Positions 8,915-16,845 of a DNA stretch of 64,000 nucleotides are shown here, piece by piece. The notes under the pieces are model-generated. The model searched no databases. It was given only the letters and a program-made list of their open reading frames with translations, and was not told the DNA's origin. How positions within the stretch are numbered: the first letter of the stretch is position 1; every line of letters starts with the position of its first letter. Where the stretch lies: positions 5,969,001 to 6,033,000 of the forward strand of contig NZ_AP025944.1 in NCBI RefSeq assembly GCF_024349685.1. Direction: 5' to 3'. This stretch comes from Pseudomonas sp. LRP2-20. GTDB taxonomy: Bacteria > Pseudomonadota > Gammaproteobacteria > Pseudomonadales > Pseudomonadaceae. A program made the position numbers and the translations under genes.

Positions 8915-10444
8915 TCACGCTCTCCAGGCCTTGCGCAAACGCATCAAGGCTTCGGCAATCTGCCCTTCCGGCACCGCCGCAAACCCCAGCACCAGCCCTG
9001 CCCGCTTATCCACAGGCACCTCGCTTTCCTCCAGCCAGTAGCTGCTCAGCGGGTTCACCTCGACGCCCACCGCCTCGGCCCTGGCCACCAGCTGCTGCTC
9101 CCGCGCAAAGTTATCCACATCCACCTTCACGTGCAGCCCCGCCGCCACTTCAGGCATCGCACCGAGCCCAGGCACATCCACCGGCCACCCGGCCTTGAGC
9201 ACATTGCGCCGGCTCAACGCTGCCTTGCGCATGCGCCGAATATGCCGCTGGAAATGCCCCTGCGCCATGAACTCGGCCATCACGCACTGCGTCCCCACCT
9301 CCGAATGCCGAACAGCCAGTGCCCTGCCTTGGCTGAACGCCTGCACCAGTCGCGGCGGCAACACCAGGTAGCCCAGGCGCAATGCCGGGAAGGCGATCTT
9401 GCCGAAGGTACCGACGTACAACACCCGCCCCTGGCGGTCGAGCGCTGCCAGCGGGGCCAGGGGCGCACCGCTGTAGCGATACTCCCCGTCGTAGTCATCC
9501 TCGATGATCCAACCGTCGTTGCGCTCAGCCCAGGCCAGCAGGGCCAGGCGCCGAGGCAAGCTCATGGTCACCCCGGTCGGATACTGGTGCGCAGGGGTAA
9601 CGTAGGCCAACCGGCAGCCCGTCACCTGCTCCAGGCGCTGGCAATCCATGCCCTCCTCGTCCACCGGCACGCCAGTGACCTTGCCACCGGCCACGGCAAA
9701 GGTGTACCCGGCCGCCCGGTAACCCGGGTTTTCCACAGCCACCCCGTCGCCCGGCTGCAACAGCAACTGTGCACAAAGGCTTATCGCCTGCTGCGCGCCA
9801 CTGGTGATCACTATTTGTTCAGCCGCGCAGGAGAGGCCGCGTGAACGGCGCAAGTAGGCTGCAATCAGGTCGCGTAACAGTGGTTCACCCGCCGGGTCGC
9901 CATAACCAAGCTGCGAAAGGGCCGGATTGCGCCAGAAACCCGCCTGTAGCTTGGCCCAGACGTCGAACGGGAATAGATCGAATGCCGGAATCCCAACTCG
10001 AAATGCCCTCGGCGCACCGCTTTTTGGTGGCGGCAGATGGTTACTTTTCAGACGCTCCAACGGCTCACTGGAAAGCTTGTTGCTGGATAAATCCTCAGTA
10101 TTTCCAAGCGAAAATGTGGATAAGTCTGTTGATAAACCCCGGGATAACCCTGTGGACAGTTGTGTGGATAGTTTTGCCAGGCGACTCACATAGGTGCCAT
10201 CACCGACCCGGCTTTCAATGTAGCCCTCGGCATACAACTGGTCGTAGGCACGCACCACGCTGTTGCGCGACAGCGCCAGCACGTTCGCCAGTTCGCGCGT
10301 GGCCGGCAACCGGGTACCGCTGCTCAGTCGGCCATCGAGCACCCGTGCACGCAAGGCCTGGTACAGCTGCTGACTGAGACCACGGCGACGATCGAGAACG
10401 ATTCCAGCAGGATCGAAAGGCAATACGAGGGAGCGCTCGCTCAT
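8915..10444 (-). CDS. MocR/GabR-type regulator (GntR HTH fused to aminotransferase-like domain)
   Basis: The 509-aa product has an N-terminal GntR winged helix (about residues 15-85, with SGTRLPATRELANVLALSRNSVVRAYDQL) and a fold-type I aminotransferase domain (about 145-505). The PLP-binding lysine is present in GTFGKIAFPALRLG (about Lys349), as are GAQQAISL and EDDYDGEYRY. Such proteins use PLP or pyridoxal adducts as effectors and usually regulate divergent genes in amine, taurine, GABA or PLP metabolism. The linker (about residues 90-135) is unusual: it carries five tandem LST-x/LSR-x tetrapeptides. The gene is divergent from an FMN-binding/GNAT operon. Confidence 0.92.
   Translation of the reverse strand: MSERSLVLPFDPAGIVLDRRRGLSQQLYQALRARVLDGRLSSGTRLPATRELANVLALSRNSVVRAYDQLYAEGYIESRVGDGTYVSRLAKLSTQLSTGLSRGLSTDLSTFSLGNTEDLSSNKLSSEPLERLKSNHLPPPKSGAPRAFRVGIPAFDLFPFDVWAKLQAGFWRNPALSQLGYGDPAGEPLLRDLIAAYLRRSRGLSCAAEQIVITSGAQQAISLCAQLLLQPGDGVAVENPGYRAAGYTFAVAGGKVTGVPVDEEGMDCQRLEQVTGCRLAYVTPAHQYPTGVTMSLPRRLALLAWAERNDGWIIEDDYDGEYRYSGAPLAPLAALDRQGRVLYVGTFGKIAFPALRLGYLVLPPRLVQAFSQGRALAVRHSEVGTQCVMAEFMAQGHFQRHIRRMRKAALSRRNVLKAGWPVDVPGLGAMPEVAAGLHVKVDVDNFAREQQLVARAEAVGVEVNPLSSYWLEESEVPVDKRAGLVLGFAAVPEGQIAEALMRLRKAWRA
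10115..10171. repeat. Five 12-bp tandem repeats forming DnaA-box-like 9-mers inside the MocR linker
   Basis: At 10115, 10127, 10139, 10151 and 10163 the + strand reads TGTGGATAA (exact DnaA box), TGTTGATAA, CCGGGATAA, TGTGGACAG and TGTGGATAG, a strict 12-bp period. The other strand encodes the LST-x tetrapeptide repeat of the regulator linker. A further weak match (GCTGGATAA) lies at 10082. Confidence 0.8.
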
Positions 10445-10473
10445 GAGATTGGACCTATGAAAACAGCCTTTAA

Positions 10474-10492
10474 TGGCTCTTACTCAGAGCCA
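10474..10492. promoter_or_regulatory. Candidate MocR operator in the divergent promoter
   Basis: TGGCTCT and AGAGCCA form a perfect 7-bp dyad with a 5-nt spacer between the MocR gene and the FMN-binding protein gene. A related half-site GGAGCCATT follows at 10509 as a direct repeat of AGAGCCAAT, the direct-plus-inverted layout often bound by MocR proteins. Confidence 0.5.
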
Positions 10493-10534
10493 ATAGCCTG
10501 CCTACGATGGAGCCATTCGACAAGGACTCAGCGC

Positions 10535-11164
10535 ATGTACAACAGCAAACCCCATCAGGAACATGACCTTGAGCGCTTGCACCAGCACATGCGCGACACC
10601 CGCCTGGCCGTGCTGGTCAGCCACGGTGAACAGGGCCTGCTGGCCACGCACCTGCCGGTGTTGCTGGCCACCGACGAGGGCGAATTCGGCACGGTCTACG
10701 CCCACCTGGCGCGAGCTAACCGGCAATGGCAGGCGCTGGAGCAAGGCGCCGAAGCATTGCTGGTGTTTCCGGGTGCCGATGCCTATGTCAGCCCCAGCTA
10801 TTACCCGAGCAAGGCCGAAAACCCCAAGGTGGTGCCGACCTGGAACTACCTTGCCGTACACGCTTACGGCACGGCCGAAGTGATCCACGACGCCGCACCA
10901 CTGCTGCAGATCGTCAGCCGCCTGACTGACCGCCACGAACAGGGCCGCAGCGAGCCCTGGAAAGTCGCCGACGCCCCCGCCGACTACCTCGACAGCATGC
11001 TCCGCGCCATCGTTGGCATCCGCCTGCCCATCACCCGCCTGCAAGGCGCGCGCAAGCTCAGCCAGAACCGCTCGGCGCAGGATATCGCTGGCGTGCGCGA
11101 TGGCCTGGGCGCCAGCCCGGACTACCTGGACAACCAACTTGCGGCGCACATGCGCCAACTCTGA
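10535..11164 (+). CDS. PaiB-like FMN-binding negative transcriptional regulator family protein
   Basis: The 209-aa product starts MYNSKPHQEHDLERLHQHMRD and contains the family-typical YVSPSYYPSKAENPKVVPTWNYLAVHAYG and LRAIVGIRLPITRLQGARKLSQNR. These match the PaiB/COG2808 FMN-binding split-barrel proteins. B. subtilis PaiB was described as a negative regulator acting with the acetyltransferase PaiA; enzymatic roles such as protease-synthesis control remain unclear. The ATG at 10535 was chosen over an in-frame start at 10457 because the latter runs through the promoter. Two acetyltransferase genes follow at 11 and 7 bp, an operon like paiAB in content. Confidence 0.9.
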   Translation: MYNSKPHQEHDLERLHQHMRDTRLAVLVSHGEQGLLATHLPVLLATDEGEFGTVYAHLARANRQWQALEQGAEALLVFPGADAYVSPSYYPSKAENPKVVPTWNYLAVHAYGTAEVIHDAAPLLQIVSRLTDRHEQGRSEPWKVADAPADYLDSMLRAIVGIRLPITRLQGARKLSQNRSAQDIAGVRDGLGASPDYLDNQLAAHMRQL

Positions 11165-11175
11165 AGGAAAAGCCC

Positions 11176-11622
11176 ATGCCCAGCGTTACCCTGCGCCCTG
11201 TCAGCGCCCAAGACCACGCCGCCTGGCTCGCCCTGTGGCAAGCCTACCTGCGCTTCTACCAGACCGAACTGGCCGAAACGGTCAGCCTCAGCACCTGGCA
11301 ACGCCTGCTCGACCCGAATGAACCGACGCATTCGACCCTGGCATGGGTCGATGGCAAGGCGGTGGGCATGGTCAACTTCATCTACCATCGTTCCAACTGG
11401 AGCATCGAGAATTCCTGCTACCTGCAGGACCTCTACGTCGACAGCAGCCAGCGCGGCCTGGGCATCGGCCGCCAGCTGATCGAGCACGTGTATGCCACGG
11501 CCAAGGCCGCTGGCTGCATCAAGGTGCACTGGCTGACCCACGAAACCAACGCCACCGCCATCAGCCTGTACGAGCAGGTTGCCGAGCGCCCGGGCTTCAT
11601 CCAATTCCGCAAAGGGTTGTAG
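11176..11622 (+). CDS. GNAT family N-acetyltransferase
   Basis: The 148-aa product is a compact single-domain GNAT. Its acetyl-CoA-binding motif A is YLQDLYVDSSQRGLGIGRQLIEHVYATAKAAG (about residues 80-112), with the Q/R-x-x-G-x-G pyrophosphate loop as RGLGIG. The C-terminal WLTHETNATAISLYEQVAERPGFIQF is the usual motif B. The RBS AAGGAAAAG precedes the ATG. It is the second gene of the FMN-binding/GNAT/GNAT operon and probably shares its MocR control. The acceptor, perhaps a small amine or amino acid, cannot be told from sequence. Confidence 0.9.
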   Translation: MPSVTLRPVSAQDHAAWLALWQAYLRFYQTELAETVSLSTWQRLLDPNEPTHSTLAWVDGKAVGMVNFIYHRSNWSIENSCYLQDLYVDSSQRGLGIGRQLIEHVYATAKAAGCIKVHWLTHETNATAISLYEQVAERPGFIQFRKGL

Positions 11623-11629
11623 GCCGCAC

Positions 11630-12301
11630 ATGACTGACGCACTGAACTGGAAACCTGCCGCTACGCCCAAGGCCGAGCCCATCGACGGCCGCTTCATCCG
11701 CCTGGAGAAACTCGACCCGGCGCGCCACGGCGACGACCTCTGGACCACGCTGCAAGGCCCGGCGTCCGATCCGCTGCTGTGGGACTACCTGCCCTACGGC
11801 CCCTTCACCGAGCGCGCCGCCTTCGACCGCTGGCTGCATGGCAACGCCGCCGGCCACGATCCTCTGTACTTCACGGTCATCGATCGCACCAGCGGCCAAG
11901 CCCAAGGCATGCTCACGCTGATGTCGATCGTGCCGGACCACGGCCGCATCGAGATCGGCCATATCGCTTTCGGCGCCCCCATGCAACGCACGCCTAAAAG
12001 CACCGAAGCCGTCTACTTGCTGGCCAAGCTTGGCTTTGAGCTGGGCAACCGTCGGCTGGAGTGGAAGTGCAACAACGCCAACGCCCGCTCCAAGCGCGCG
12101 GCAGAGCGCTTCGGCTTCGTTTTCGAGGGCGTGTTCCGCAAACACCTGGTGGTGAAGGACCACAACCGCGATACGGCGTGGTACTCAATTACCGATGATG
12201 AATGGCCGCAGGTCGCGGCGGGGTTCGAGCAGTGGTTGAGCGCAGAAAACCAGAGGCCGGAAGGCCAGGCACGAACACTTGTGGACTGCCGCAGGGGCTG
12301 A
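11630..12301 (+). CDS. RimJ/RimL-type GNAT acetyltransferase
   Basis: The 223-aa product is a GNAT_3 protein of the RimJ/RimL class, which acetylate protein N-termini or small amines. Family landmarks are RFIRLEKLDPARHGDDLW near the N-terminus, IEIGHIAFGAPMQRTPKSTEAVYLL in the middle, and RRLEWKCNNANARSKRAAERFGFVFEGVFRKHLVVK near residues 140-180. The ATG at 11630 begins MTDALNWKPAATPKAEP, 7 bp after the preceding GNAT stop. It is third and last in the operon. The substrate is unknown. Confidence 0.9.
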   Translation: MTDALNWKPAATPKAEPIDGRFIRLEKLDPARHGDDLWTTLQGPASDPLLWDYLPYGPFTERAAFDRWLHGNAAGHDPLYFTVIDRTSGQAQGMLTLMSIVPDHGRIEIGHIAFGAPMQRTPKSTEAVYLLAKLGFELGNRRLEWKCNNANARSKRAAERFGFVFEGVFRKHLVVKDHNRDTAWYSITDDEWPQVAAGFEQWLSAENQRPEGQARTLVDCRRG

Positions 12302-12308
12302 TCATCAA

Positions 12309-12343
12309 GACCGATCACGGGCCAGCCGGCCTGTGATTGGTCT
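12309..12343. terminator. Hairpin between convergent GNAT and HTH genes
   Basis: AGACCGATCAC (12309-12319) pairs with GTGATTGGTCT (12333-12343) with one non-canonical pair, and the stem extends through GGCC/GGCC. It sits between two convergent stop codons. No T run follows, so intrinsic termination is uncertain. Confidence 0.4.
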
Positions 12344-12350
12344 GAGGGGT

Positions 12351-12629
12351 TTACCTGACCTGGCTCGCGCGCCTTACGACACCCATCTGCAAACCAAATG
12401 GTTTGAATACAGCGTTCAACGACTTGAGCGTGGGATTGCCGTCCCCCTGCTCGATCTGAATGAGCGTACGCACGGAAATCTTGCACATCCGCGCAAACTG
12501 AGTCTGCTGCATCTTCGCCACCTCCACGCGCAGCCGTCGCACGGCAGCCCCCAGCTCAAGGCTGCCATCGGCAATACCTTCGCGCACGCCATCGATCATC
12601 AGCCCGCGGGCGTCGATGGAAACCGTCAT
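12351..12629 (-). CDS. XRE-family helix-turn-helix protein, HipB-like antitoxin
   Basis: The 92-aa product has a Cro/C1-type HTH in its second half (MQQTQFARMCKISVRTLIQIEQGDGNPTLKSLNAVFKPFGL), as in HipB antitoxin/repressors. The ATG at 12629 overlaps the TGA of the upstream hipA remnant as ATGA, so the two were translated as a coupled toxin-then-antitoxin pair. It still looks intact. With the kinase partner broken, its remaining job may be to repress its own promoter through the four TGCA-N6-TGCA sites upstream of the hipA relic. That link is inferred. Confidence 0.8.
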   Translation of the reverse strand: MTVSIDARGLMIDGVREGIADGSLELGAAVRRLRVEVAKMQQTQFARMCKISVRTLIQIEQGDGNPTLKSLNAVFKPFGLQMGVVRRASQVR

Positions 12630-13205
12630 GCCAACCCCCACTCCGCCATCCGGCGCTCAAGCTTGCCCAGCGCAATCGCCGGATGATTCATCACTGCATC
12701 CGGGAGCCCAAGACCGGACAAGATATCCGGCAATGCCAACAGATGCCGCGTATTCGAGAAAGCGTTGATCGCGAGTGATGACGTCTTGCCGTGAAAAACC
12801 GATCGGGTCCGCAAGGTCCAGTTCCTCGACCGACTCCTTGATGCGCAGATTGCCAATAGGGGCCGGGGTGGAGCGCCCGAGCAAATACAGGTCCTCACCC
12901 ATGCCTTCCGGTTTCTCTCGGCCGATATGCCTGAGCAAAAAACGCTTCGCAGCCCCAGCGGGCGCGATGTCGTAAAGGAATGCCGGAGCGTGCGGCAGAC
13001 GATGGGAGCCGAAGTCCACCGGCAGCCTGGCGCTTGCGGCCTGGCAGAACAGACTGTCGTAGGCATCCAGATTGGTTTTGACGTACTCGGAGGTGTACCC
13101 GAACTCACAGGGACTAGAGAGGCTCTTTTCAGGCTCGGCAAAGGCGATGGCAACAGCATCATGCCACCGCCCTTGATCATGGAGTTGGAGCGTGAGTCTG
13201 TGCAT
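12626..13205 (-). pseudogene. Degenerate hipA toxin gene with internal deletion and frame change
   Basis: From the ATG at 13205 (SD AGGTG) the frame encodes a HipA N-terminal region of about 160 residues, with APAFLYDIAPAGAAKRFLL, DLYLLGRSTPAPIGNLRIKES and RDQRFLEYAASVGIAG. A complete HipA would continue for more than 250 further residues containing the Ser/Thr kinase fold. Here the frame runs into an unrelated tail and stops at 12657. Another frame (ending 12626) gives an apparent native C-terminus, LGLPDAVMNHPAIALGKLERRMAEW, that overlaps the HTH gene start. This fits a deletion of the kinase domain near 12740 plus loss of frame. A surviving stand-alone N-terminal protein (182 aa) remains possible. 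Confidence 0.75.
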
Positions 13206-13213
13206 GGTTCACC

Positions 13214-13352
13214 TGCAATTTACTGCATGCTGCCGGACGATTCGGGCGTGTTATCTGCAGCATAGTGCAGATTCTCTACAGTCTCCATCCTTTACCTGCA
13301 TTTTAATGCAGATAAAGGTAGCTCATCTTTATAAAATCTGCATTAAAATGCA
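13214..13352. promoter_or_regulatory. Array of four TGCA-N6-TGCA operators
   Basis: Four 14-bp dyads TGCA-N6-TGCA start at 13214, 13256, 13297 and 13339, spaced 42, 41 and 42 bp, close to four helical turns. They lie directly upstream of the hipA relic. Multi-operator promoters bound cooperatively by HipB-like repressors are known for hipBA, so binding by the neighbouring HTH protein is the likely role. Confidence 0.75.
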
Positions 13353-13363
13353 CTGCTGACGAT

Positions 13364-13388
13364 AAAAAAAGGGGAGCATCCGCTCCCC
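13364..13388 (-). terminator. Rho-independent terminator of the pyruvate carboxylase operon
   Basis: GGGGAGC and GCTCCCC form a perfect 7-bp stem with a 4-nt loop (13371-13388). Read on the minus strand it is followed by seven T residues, 33 bp after the oadA-type gene stop. Confidence 0.92.
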
Positions 13389-13420
13389 AGAGGTTAACCG
13401 CTTGTAGATGAGGGCTGATC

Positions 13421-15229
13421 TCAGCCTTCGATCTCGATCAGGATCTCGCCCGGCGTCACTCGATCGCCCTTGGCAACGTGGATGGCCACGACCTTGCCGG
13501 CGATGGCCGCCTGCACTTCAGTCTCCATCTTCATCGCCTCGGTGATCAGCACCGCCTGGCCGGCCTTGACCACATCACCTTCCTTGACCAGCACATCGAC
13601 GATGTTGCCCGGCATGGTGGTGCTGACGTGGCCCGGCGCGCTGGCCTGCTTGCGCTTGCTGCCACCGCCGCCGACGAACTCATTGAGCGGCTCGAACACC
13701 ACTTCTTCCGGCATGCCGTCGATCGACAGGTAGAAGTGACGCTTGCCTTCGGCCTTGACGCCCACCCCGGTGATGTCGACGCGGTAGGTTTCACCGTGTA
13801 CGTCGATGACGAACTCGGTCGGTACCCCTTCACCGGCATGGGACGCCACAGCGCCTGCTTCGGGAATCGGCAGCAGGGCTTCGGGGGTCAGGGTACCGGC
13901 TTCGCGTTCTTCGAGGAACTTGCGGCCAATGTCCGGGAACATCGCGAAGGTCAGCACGTCTTCTTCGCAACGGGCCAGTGCACCGATGTCGGCGCGCAGC
14001 TTGGCCATCTCTGGCTTGAGCAGGTCGGCCGGGCGCACATCGATCACTTCTTCGCTGCCGATCGCCTGGCGGCGCAGCTGCTCGTTGACCACACCTGGGG
14101 CCTTGCCGTAACCGCCTTGCAGGTACAGCTTCACCTCGTTGGTGATGGTCTTGTAGCGCTCGCCGGCCAGCACGTTGAAGAACGCCTGGGTACCGACGAT
14201 CTGCGAGGTCGGGGTCACCAGCGGCGGGAAGCCGAGGTCTTCACGCACACGCGGGATCTCGGCCAGCACCTCGTTCATGCGGCTCAGCGCGCCCTGCTCC
14301 TTGAGCTGGTTGGCCAGGTTGGAAATCATCCCGCCTGGCACCTGGTTGACCTGCACGCGGGTGTCCACGGCGGTGAACTCGCTCTCGAACTGGTGGTACT
14401 TCTTGCGCACGGCGTAGAAGTACAGGCCGATTTCCTGCAGCAGTTCCAGGTCCAGGCCAGTGTCGAACTCGCTGCCCTTGAGCGCGGCGACCATCGACTC
14501 GGTACCCGGGTGGCTGGTGCCCCAGGCGAAGCTGGAGATCGCGGTGTCGATGTGGTCGGCACCGTTTTCCACGGCCTTGAGCTGGCACATGGCGGCCAGG
14601 CCGGCGGTGTCGTGGGAGTGGATGAACACCGGCAGCGACTGCTCGGCCTTCAGTGCCCTGACCAGCTCGCCGGTGGCGAACGGCGTCAGCAAGCCAGCCA
14701 TGTCCTTGATCGCAATCGAGTCGCAACCCATGGCTTCCATCTGCTTGGCCTGGGCAACGAAGGCCTCGATGGTGTGCACGGGGCTGACGGTGTAGGCGAT
14801 GGTGCCCTGGGCGTGCTTGCCAGCAGCCTTCACCGCTTCGATGGCAACACGCAGGTTACGCACGTCGTTCATCGCGTCGAAGATGCGGAACACGTCGATG
14901 CCGTTGACCGCAGCCTTGGCGACGAAGGCCTTGACCACGTCGTCGCTGTAATGGCGATAGCCGAGCAGGTTCTGGCCACGCAGCAGCATTTGCAGGCGGG
15001 TATTAGGCAGGGCCGCACGCAGTTTGCGCAGGCGCTCCCACGGGTCTTCCTTGAGGAAGCGCACGCAGGCATCGAAGGTGGCGCCACCCCAGACTTCCAG
15101 CGACCAGTAGCCGACTTTGTCGAGCTTGTCGCAGATCGGCAGCATGTCTTCGGTACGCATGCGGGTAGCCAGCAGGGACTGGTGGGCGTCGCGCAGGATC
15201 GTGTCGGTTACGTGAATTTTCTTGGACAT
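13421..15229 (-). CDS. oadA: Pyruvate carboxylase subunit B (carboxyltransferase plus biotin carrier; oadA-type)
   Basis: This 602-aa subunit transfers carboxyl from biotin to pyruvate, giving oxaloacetate for anaplerosis. The N-terminal DRE-TIM carboxyltransferase domain begins DTILRDAHQSLLATRMRTEDML. The PYC/OADA conserved domain follows (PGGMISNL, LVTPTSQIVGTQA), and the C-terminal biotinyl domain carries EAMKMET with the biotin lysine at about 567. The start MSKKIHVTDTIL at 15229 is the family form. It lies 11 bp after the biotin carboxylase gene. No membrane decarboxylase subunits are nearby, so a carboxylase rather than an oxaloacetate decarboxylase is indicated despite the oadA name. 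Confidence 0.93.
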   Translation of the reverse strand: MSKKIHVTDTILRDAHQSLLATRMRTEDMLPICDKLDKVGYWSLEVWGGATFDACVRFLKEDPWERLRKLRAALPNTRLQMLLRGQNLLGYRHYSDDVVKAFVAKAAVNGIDVFRIFDAMNDVRNLRVAIEAVKAAGKHAQGTIAYTVSPVHTIEAFVAQAKQMEAMGCDSIAIKDMAGLLTPFATGELVRALKAEQSLPVFIHSHDTAGLAAMCQLKAVENGADHIDTAISSFAWGTSHPGTESMVAALKGSEFDTGLDLELLQEIGLYFYAVRKKYHQFESEFTAVDTRVQVNQVPGGMISNLANQLKEQGALSRMNEVLAEIPRVREDLGFPPLVTPTSQIVGTQAFFNVLAGERYKTITNEVKLYLQGGYGKAPGVVNEQLRRQAIGSEEVIDVRPADLLKPEMAKLRADIGALARCEEDVLTFAMFPDIGRKFLEEREAGTLTPEALLPIPEAGAVASHAGEGVPTEFVIDVHGETYRVDITGVGVKAEGKRHFYLSIDGMPEEVVFEPLNEFVGGGGSKRKQASAPGHVSTTMPGNIVDVLVKEGDVVKAGQAVLITEAMKMETEVQAAIAGKVVAIHVAKGDRVTPGEILIEIEG

Positions 15230-15240
15230 TATAGGGTTCC

Positions 15241-16656
15241 TCACAGGCCTGCGTGGGCGGCGATGGCGGCGGCGATGGCCAGGGCCAGCTCTTCGGGTTT
15301 GCGCTTGATCGAGTAGTTGGTCAGTTCCGGGTGGCTTTCGACGAAGCTGGTATTGAACTGACCGCTACGGAATTCCGGATTGCGCAGGATTTCCTGGTAG
15401 TACGCGGCGGTGGTCTTCACCCCCTGCACGCGCATGTCGTCCAGGGCCCGCAGGCCGCGGTCCATGGCTTCTTCCCAGGTCAACGCCCAGACCACCAGTT
15501 TCAGGCACATGGAGTCGTAGAACGGTGGAATGGTGTAGCCGGTGTAGATAGCCGTGTCGGTACGCACACCCGGGCCGCCGGGGGCGTAGTAACGGGTGAT
15601 CTTGCCGAAGCTGGGCAGGAAGTTGTTCTTCGGGTCTTCGGCGTTGATGCGGAACTGCAACGCATAGCCACGGTGCTGGATGTCTTCCTGTTTCACCGAC
15701 AGCGGCAGCCCGGAAGCGATGCGGATCTGCTCACGGACGATGTCGATCCCGGTGATTTCCTCGGTGATGGTGTGTTCCACCTGCACCCGGGTGTTCATCT
15801 CCATGAAGTACACCTCGCCATCGGCGAGCAGGAACTCCACGGTACCGGCGTTCTCGTAGTTCACCGCCTTGGCTGCACGTACCGCCAGGTCGCCGATGTA
15901 GGCGCGCTGCTCGGGGGTGAGCTGTGGGCTCGGAGCGATTTCGATGAGTTTCTGGTTACGGCGCTGGATCGAGCAGTCGCGCTCGAACAGGTGCACGACG
16001 TTGCCGAAGCTGTCACCCAGGATCTGCGCCTCGATGTGCTTGGGGTTGACGATGCACTTTTCCAGGAACACTTCGGCCGAACCGAAGGCCTTGGTGGCCT
16101 CGGAGATCACCCGCGGGAAGTTCTGTTCCAGCTCTTCACGGCTGTTGCAGCGGCGGATACCACGGCCGCCACCACCGGAAGTGGCCTTGAGCATCACCGG
16201 GTAACCGATACGGTCGCCTTCGCTCAGGGCCTCATGAATATCGGCAACGTTGCCTTCGGTACCGGGGGTCACCGGCACACCGGCCTGGATCATGGTGCGA
16301 CGCGCTTCGGTCTTGTCGCCCATGCGGCGGATGACGTCGGCGGCCGGGCCGATGAACTTGATCCCGCGCTCGGCGCAGATCTCCGCCAGTTCGGCGTTTT
16401 CCGAAAGGAAACCGTAGCCCGGGTGCAGGGCGTCACAGCCGGTTTCCACAGCAAGGTTCACCAGCTTGCGCGGGTTCAGGTAGCCGGCCAGCGGCTCGGC
16501 ACCAATGCTGTAGGCCTCGTCGGCGCGCTTGACGTGCAAGGCATGACGGTCGGCATCGGAATAGATCGCGACAGAGCGAATGCCCATCTCGGCGCAGGCA
16601 CGGACGATCCGAACTGCGATTTCACCCCGGTTGGCGATCAGGATTTTTTTTATCAC
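15241..16656 (-). CDS. accC: Pyruvate carboxylase subunit A (biotin carboxylase)
   Basis: The 471-aa subunit carboxylates biotin using ATP and bicarbonate. It begins MIKKILIANRGEIAVRIVRA and has the ATP-grasp glycine loop KATSGGGGRGIRRC, the RDCSIQRRNQKLIEIAPS segment and EMNTRVQVEHTITEEITG. These are diagnostic of AccC/PycA-type enzymes. The start codon is GTG at 16656, with GGGAAG upstream. It is first in a two-gene pycAB-type operon and divergent from a LysR gene that probably controls it. It is a paralogue of the acetyl-CoA carboxylase AccC, so the symbol reflects family only. Confidence 0.93.
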   Translation of the reverse strand: MIKKILIANRGEIAVRIVRACAEMGIRSVAIYSDADRHALHVKRADEAYSIGAEPLAGYLNPRKLVNLAVETGCDALHPGYGFLSENAELAEICAERGIKFIGPAADVIRRMGDKTEARRTMIQAGVPVTPGTEGNVADIHEALSEGDRIGYPVMLKATSGGGGRGIRRCNSREELEQNFPRVISEATKAFGSAEVFLEKCIVNPKHIEAQILGDSFGNVVHLFERDCSIQRRNQKLIEIAPSPQLTPEQRAYIGDLAVRAAKAVNYENAGTVEFLLADGEVYFMEMNTRVQVEHTITEEITGIDIVREQIRIASGLPLSVKQEDIQHRGYALQFRINAEDPKNNFLPSFGKITRYYAPGGPGVRTDTAIYTGYTIPPFYDSMCLKLVVWALTWEEAMDRGLRALDDMRVQGVKTTAAYYQEILRNPEFRSGQFNTSFVESHPELTNYSIKRKPEELALAIAAAIAAHAGL

Positions 16657-16791
16657 TGGAGTCTTCCCAAAGCCGTAGGAACAGTCGATCCGGTTTTACC
16701 GGTCGGCGCGTGACCAGAGGTTGCTGGCCAGTCGCACATTCACCCTAGCGCTGAAGGTCGATAAACAAAAATCAATATTTGTTAGAGGCTG

Positions 16792-16809
16792 TATTAGCAA
16801 AAGCTTATA
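16792..16809. promoter_or_regulatory. Candidate LysR operator upstream of the pyruvate carboxylase operon
   Basis: TATTAGC and GCTTATA form a near-perfect dyad around AAAA in the divergent promoter region of the biotin carboxylase and LysR genes, 37 bp before the LysR start. Confidence 0.4.
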
Positions 16810-16845
16810 GTTCGGTAACAAGGTATTGCCAAAGAGCCGATAAAA

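Noticed and set aside
13421..15229. Oxaloacetate decarboxylase (sodium pump) alpha subunit
   Set aside because: The family name oadA fits by homology, but no beta or gamma membrane subunits are present and a biotin carboxylase gene is adjacent, so a two-subunit pyruvate carboxylase is the better call.
13478..15316. 612-codon open frame antisense to the pyruvate carboxylase B gene
   Set aside because: Antisense shadow; the other strand has a complete, motif-rich enzyme.
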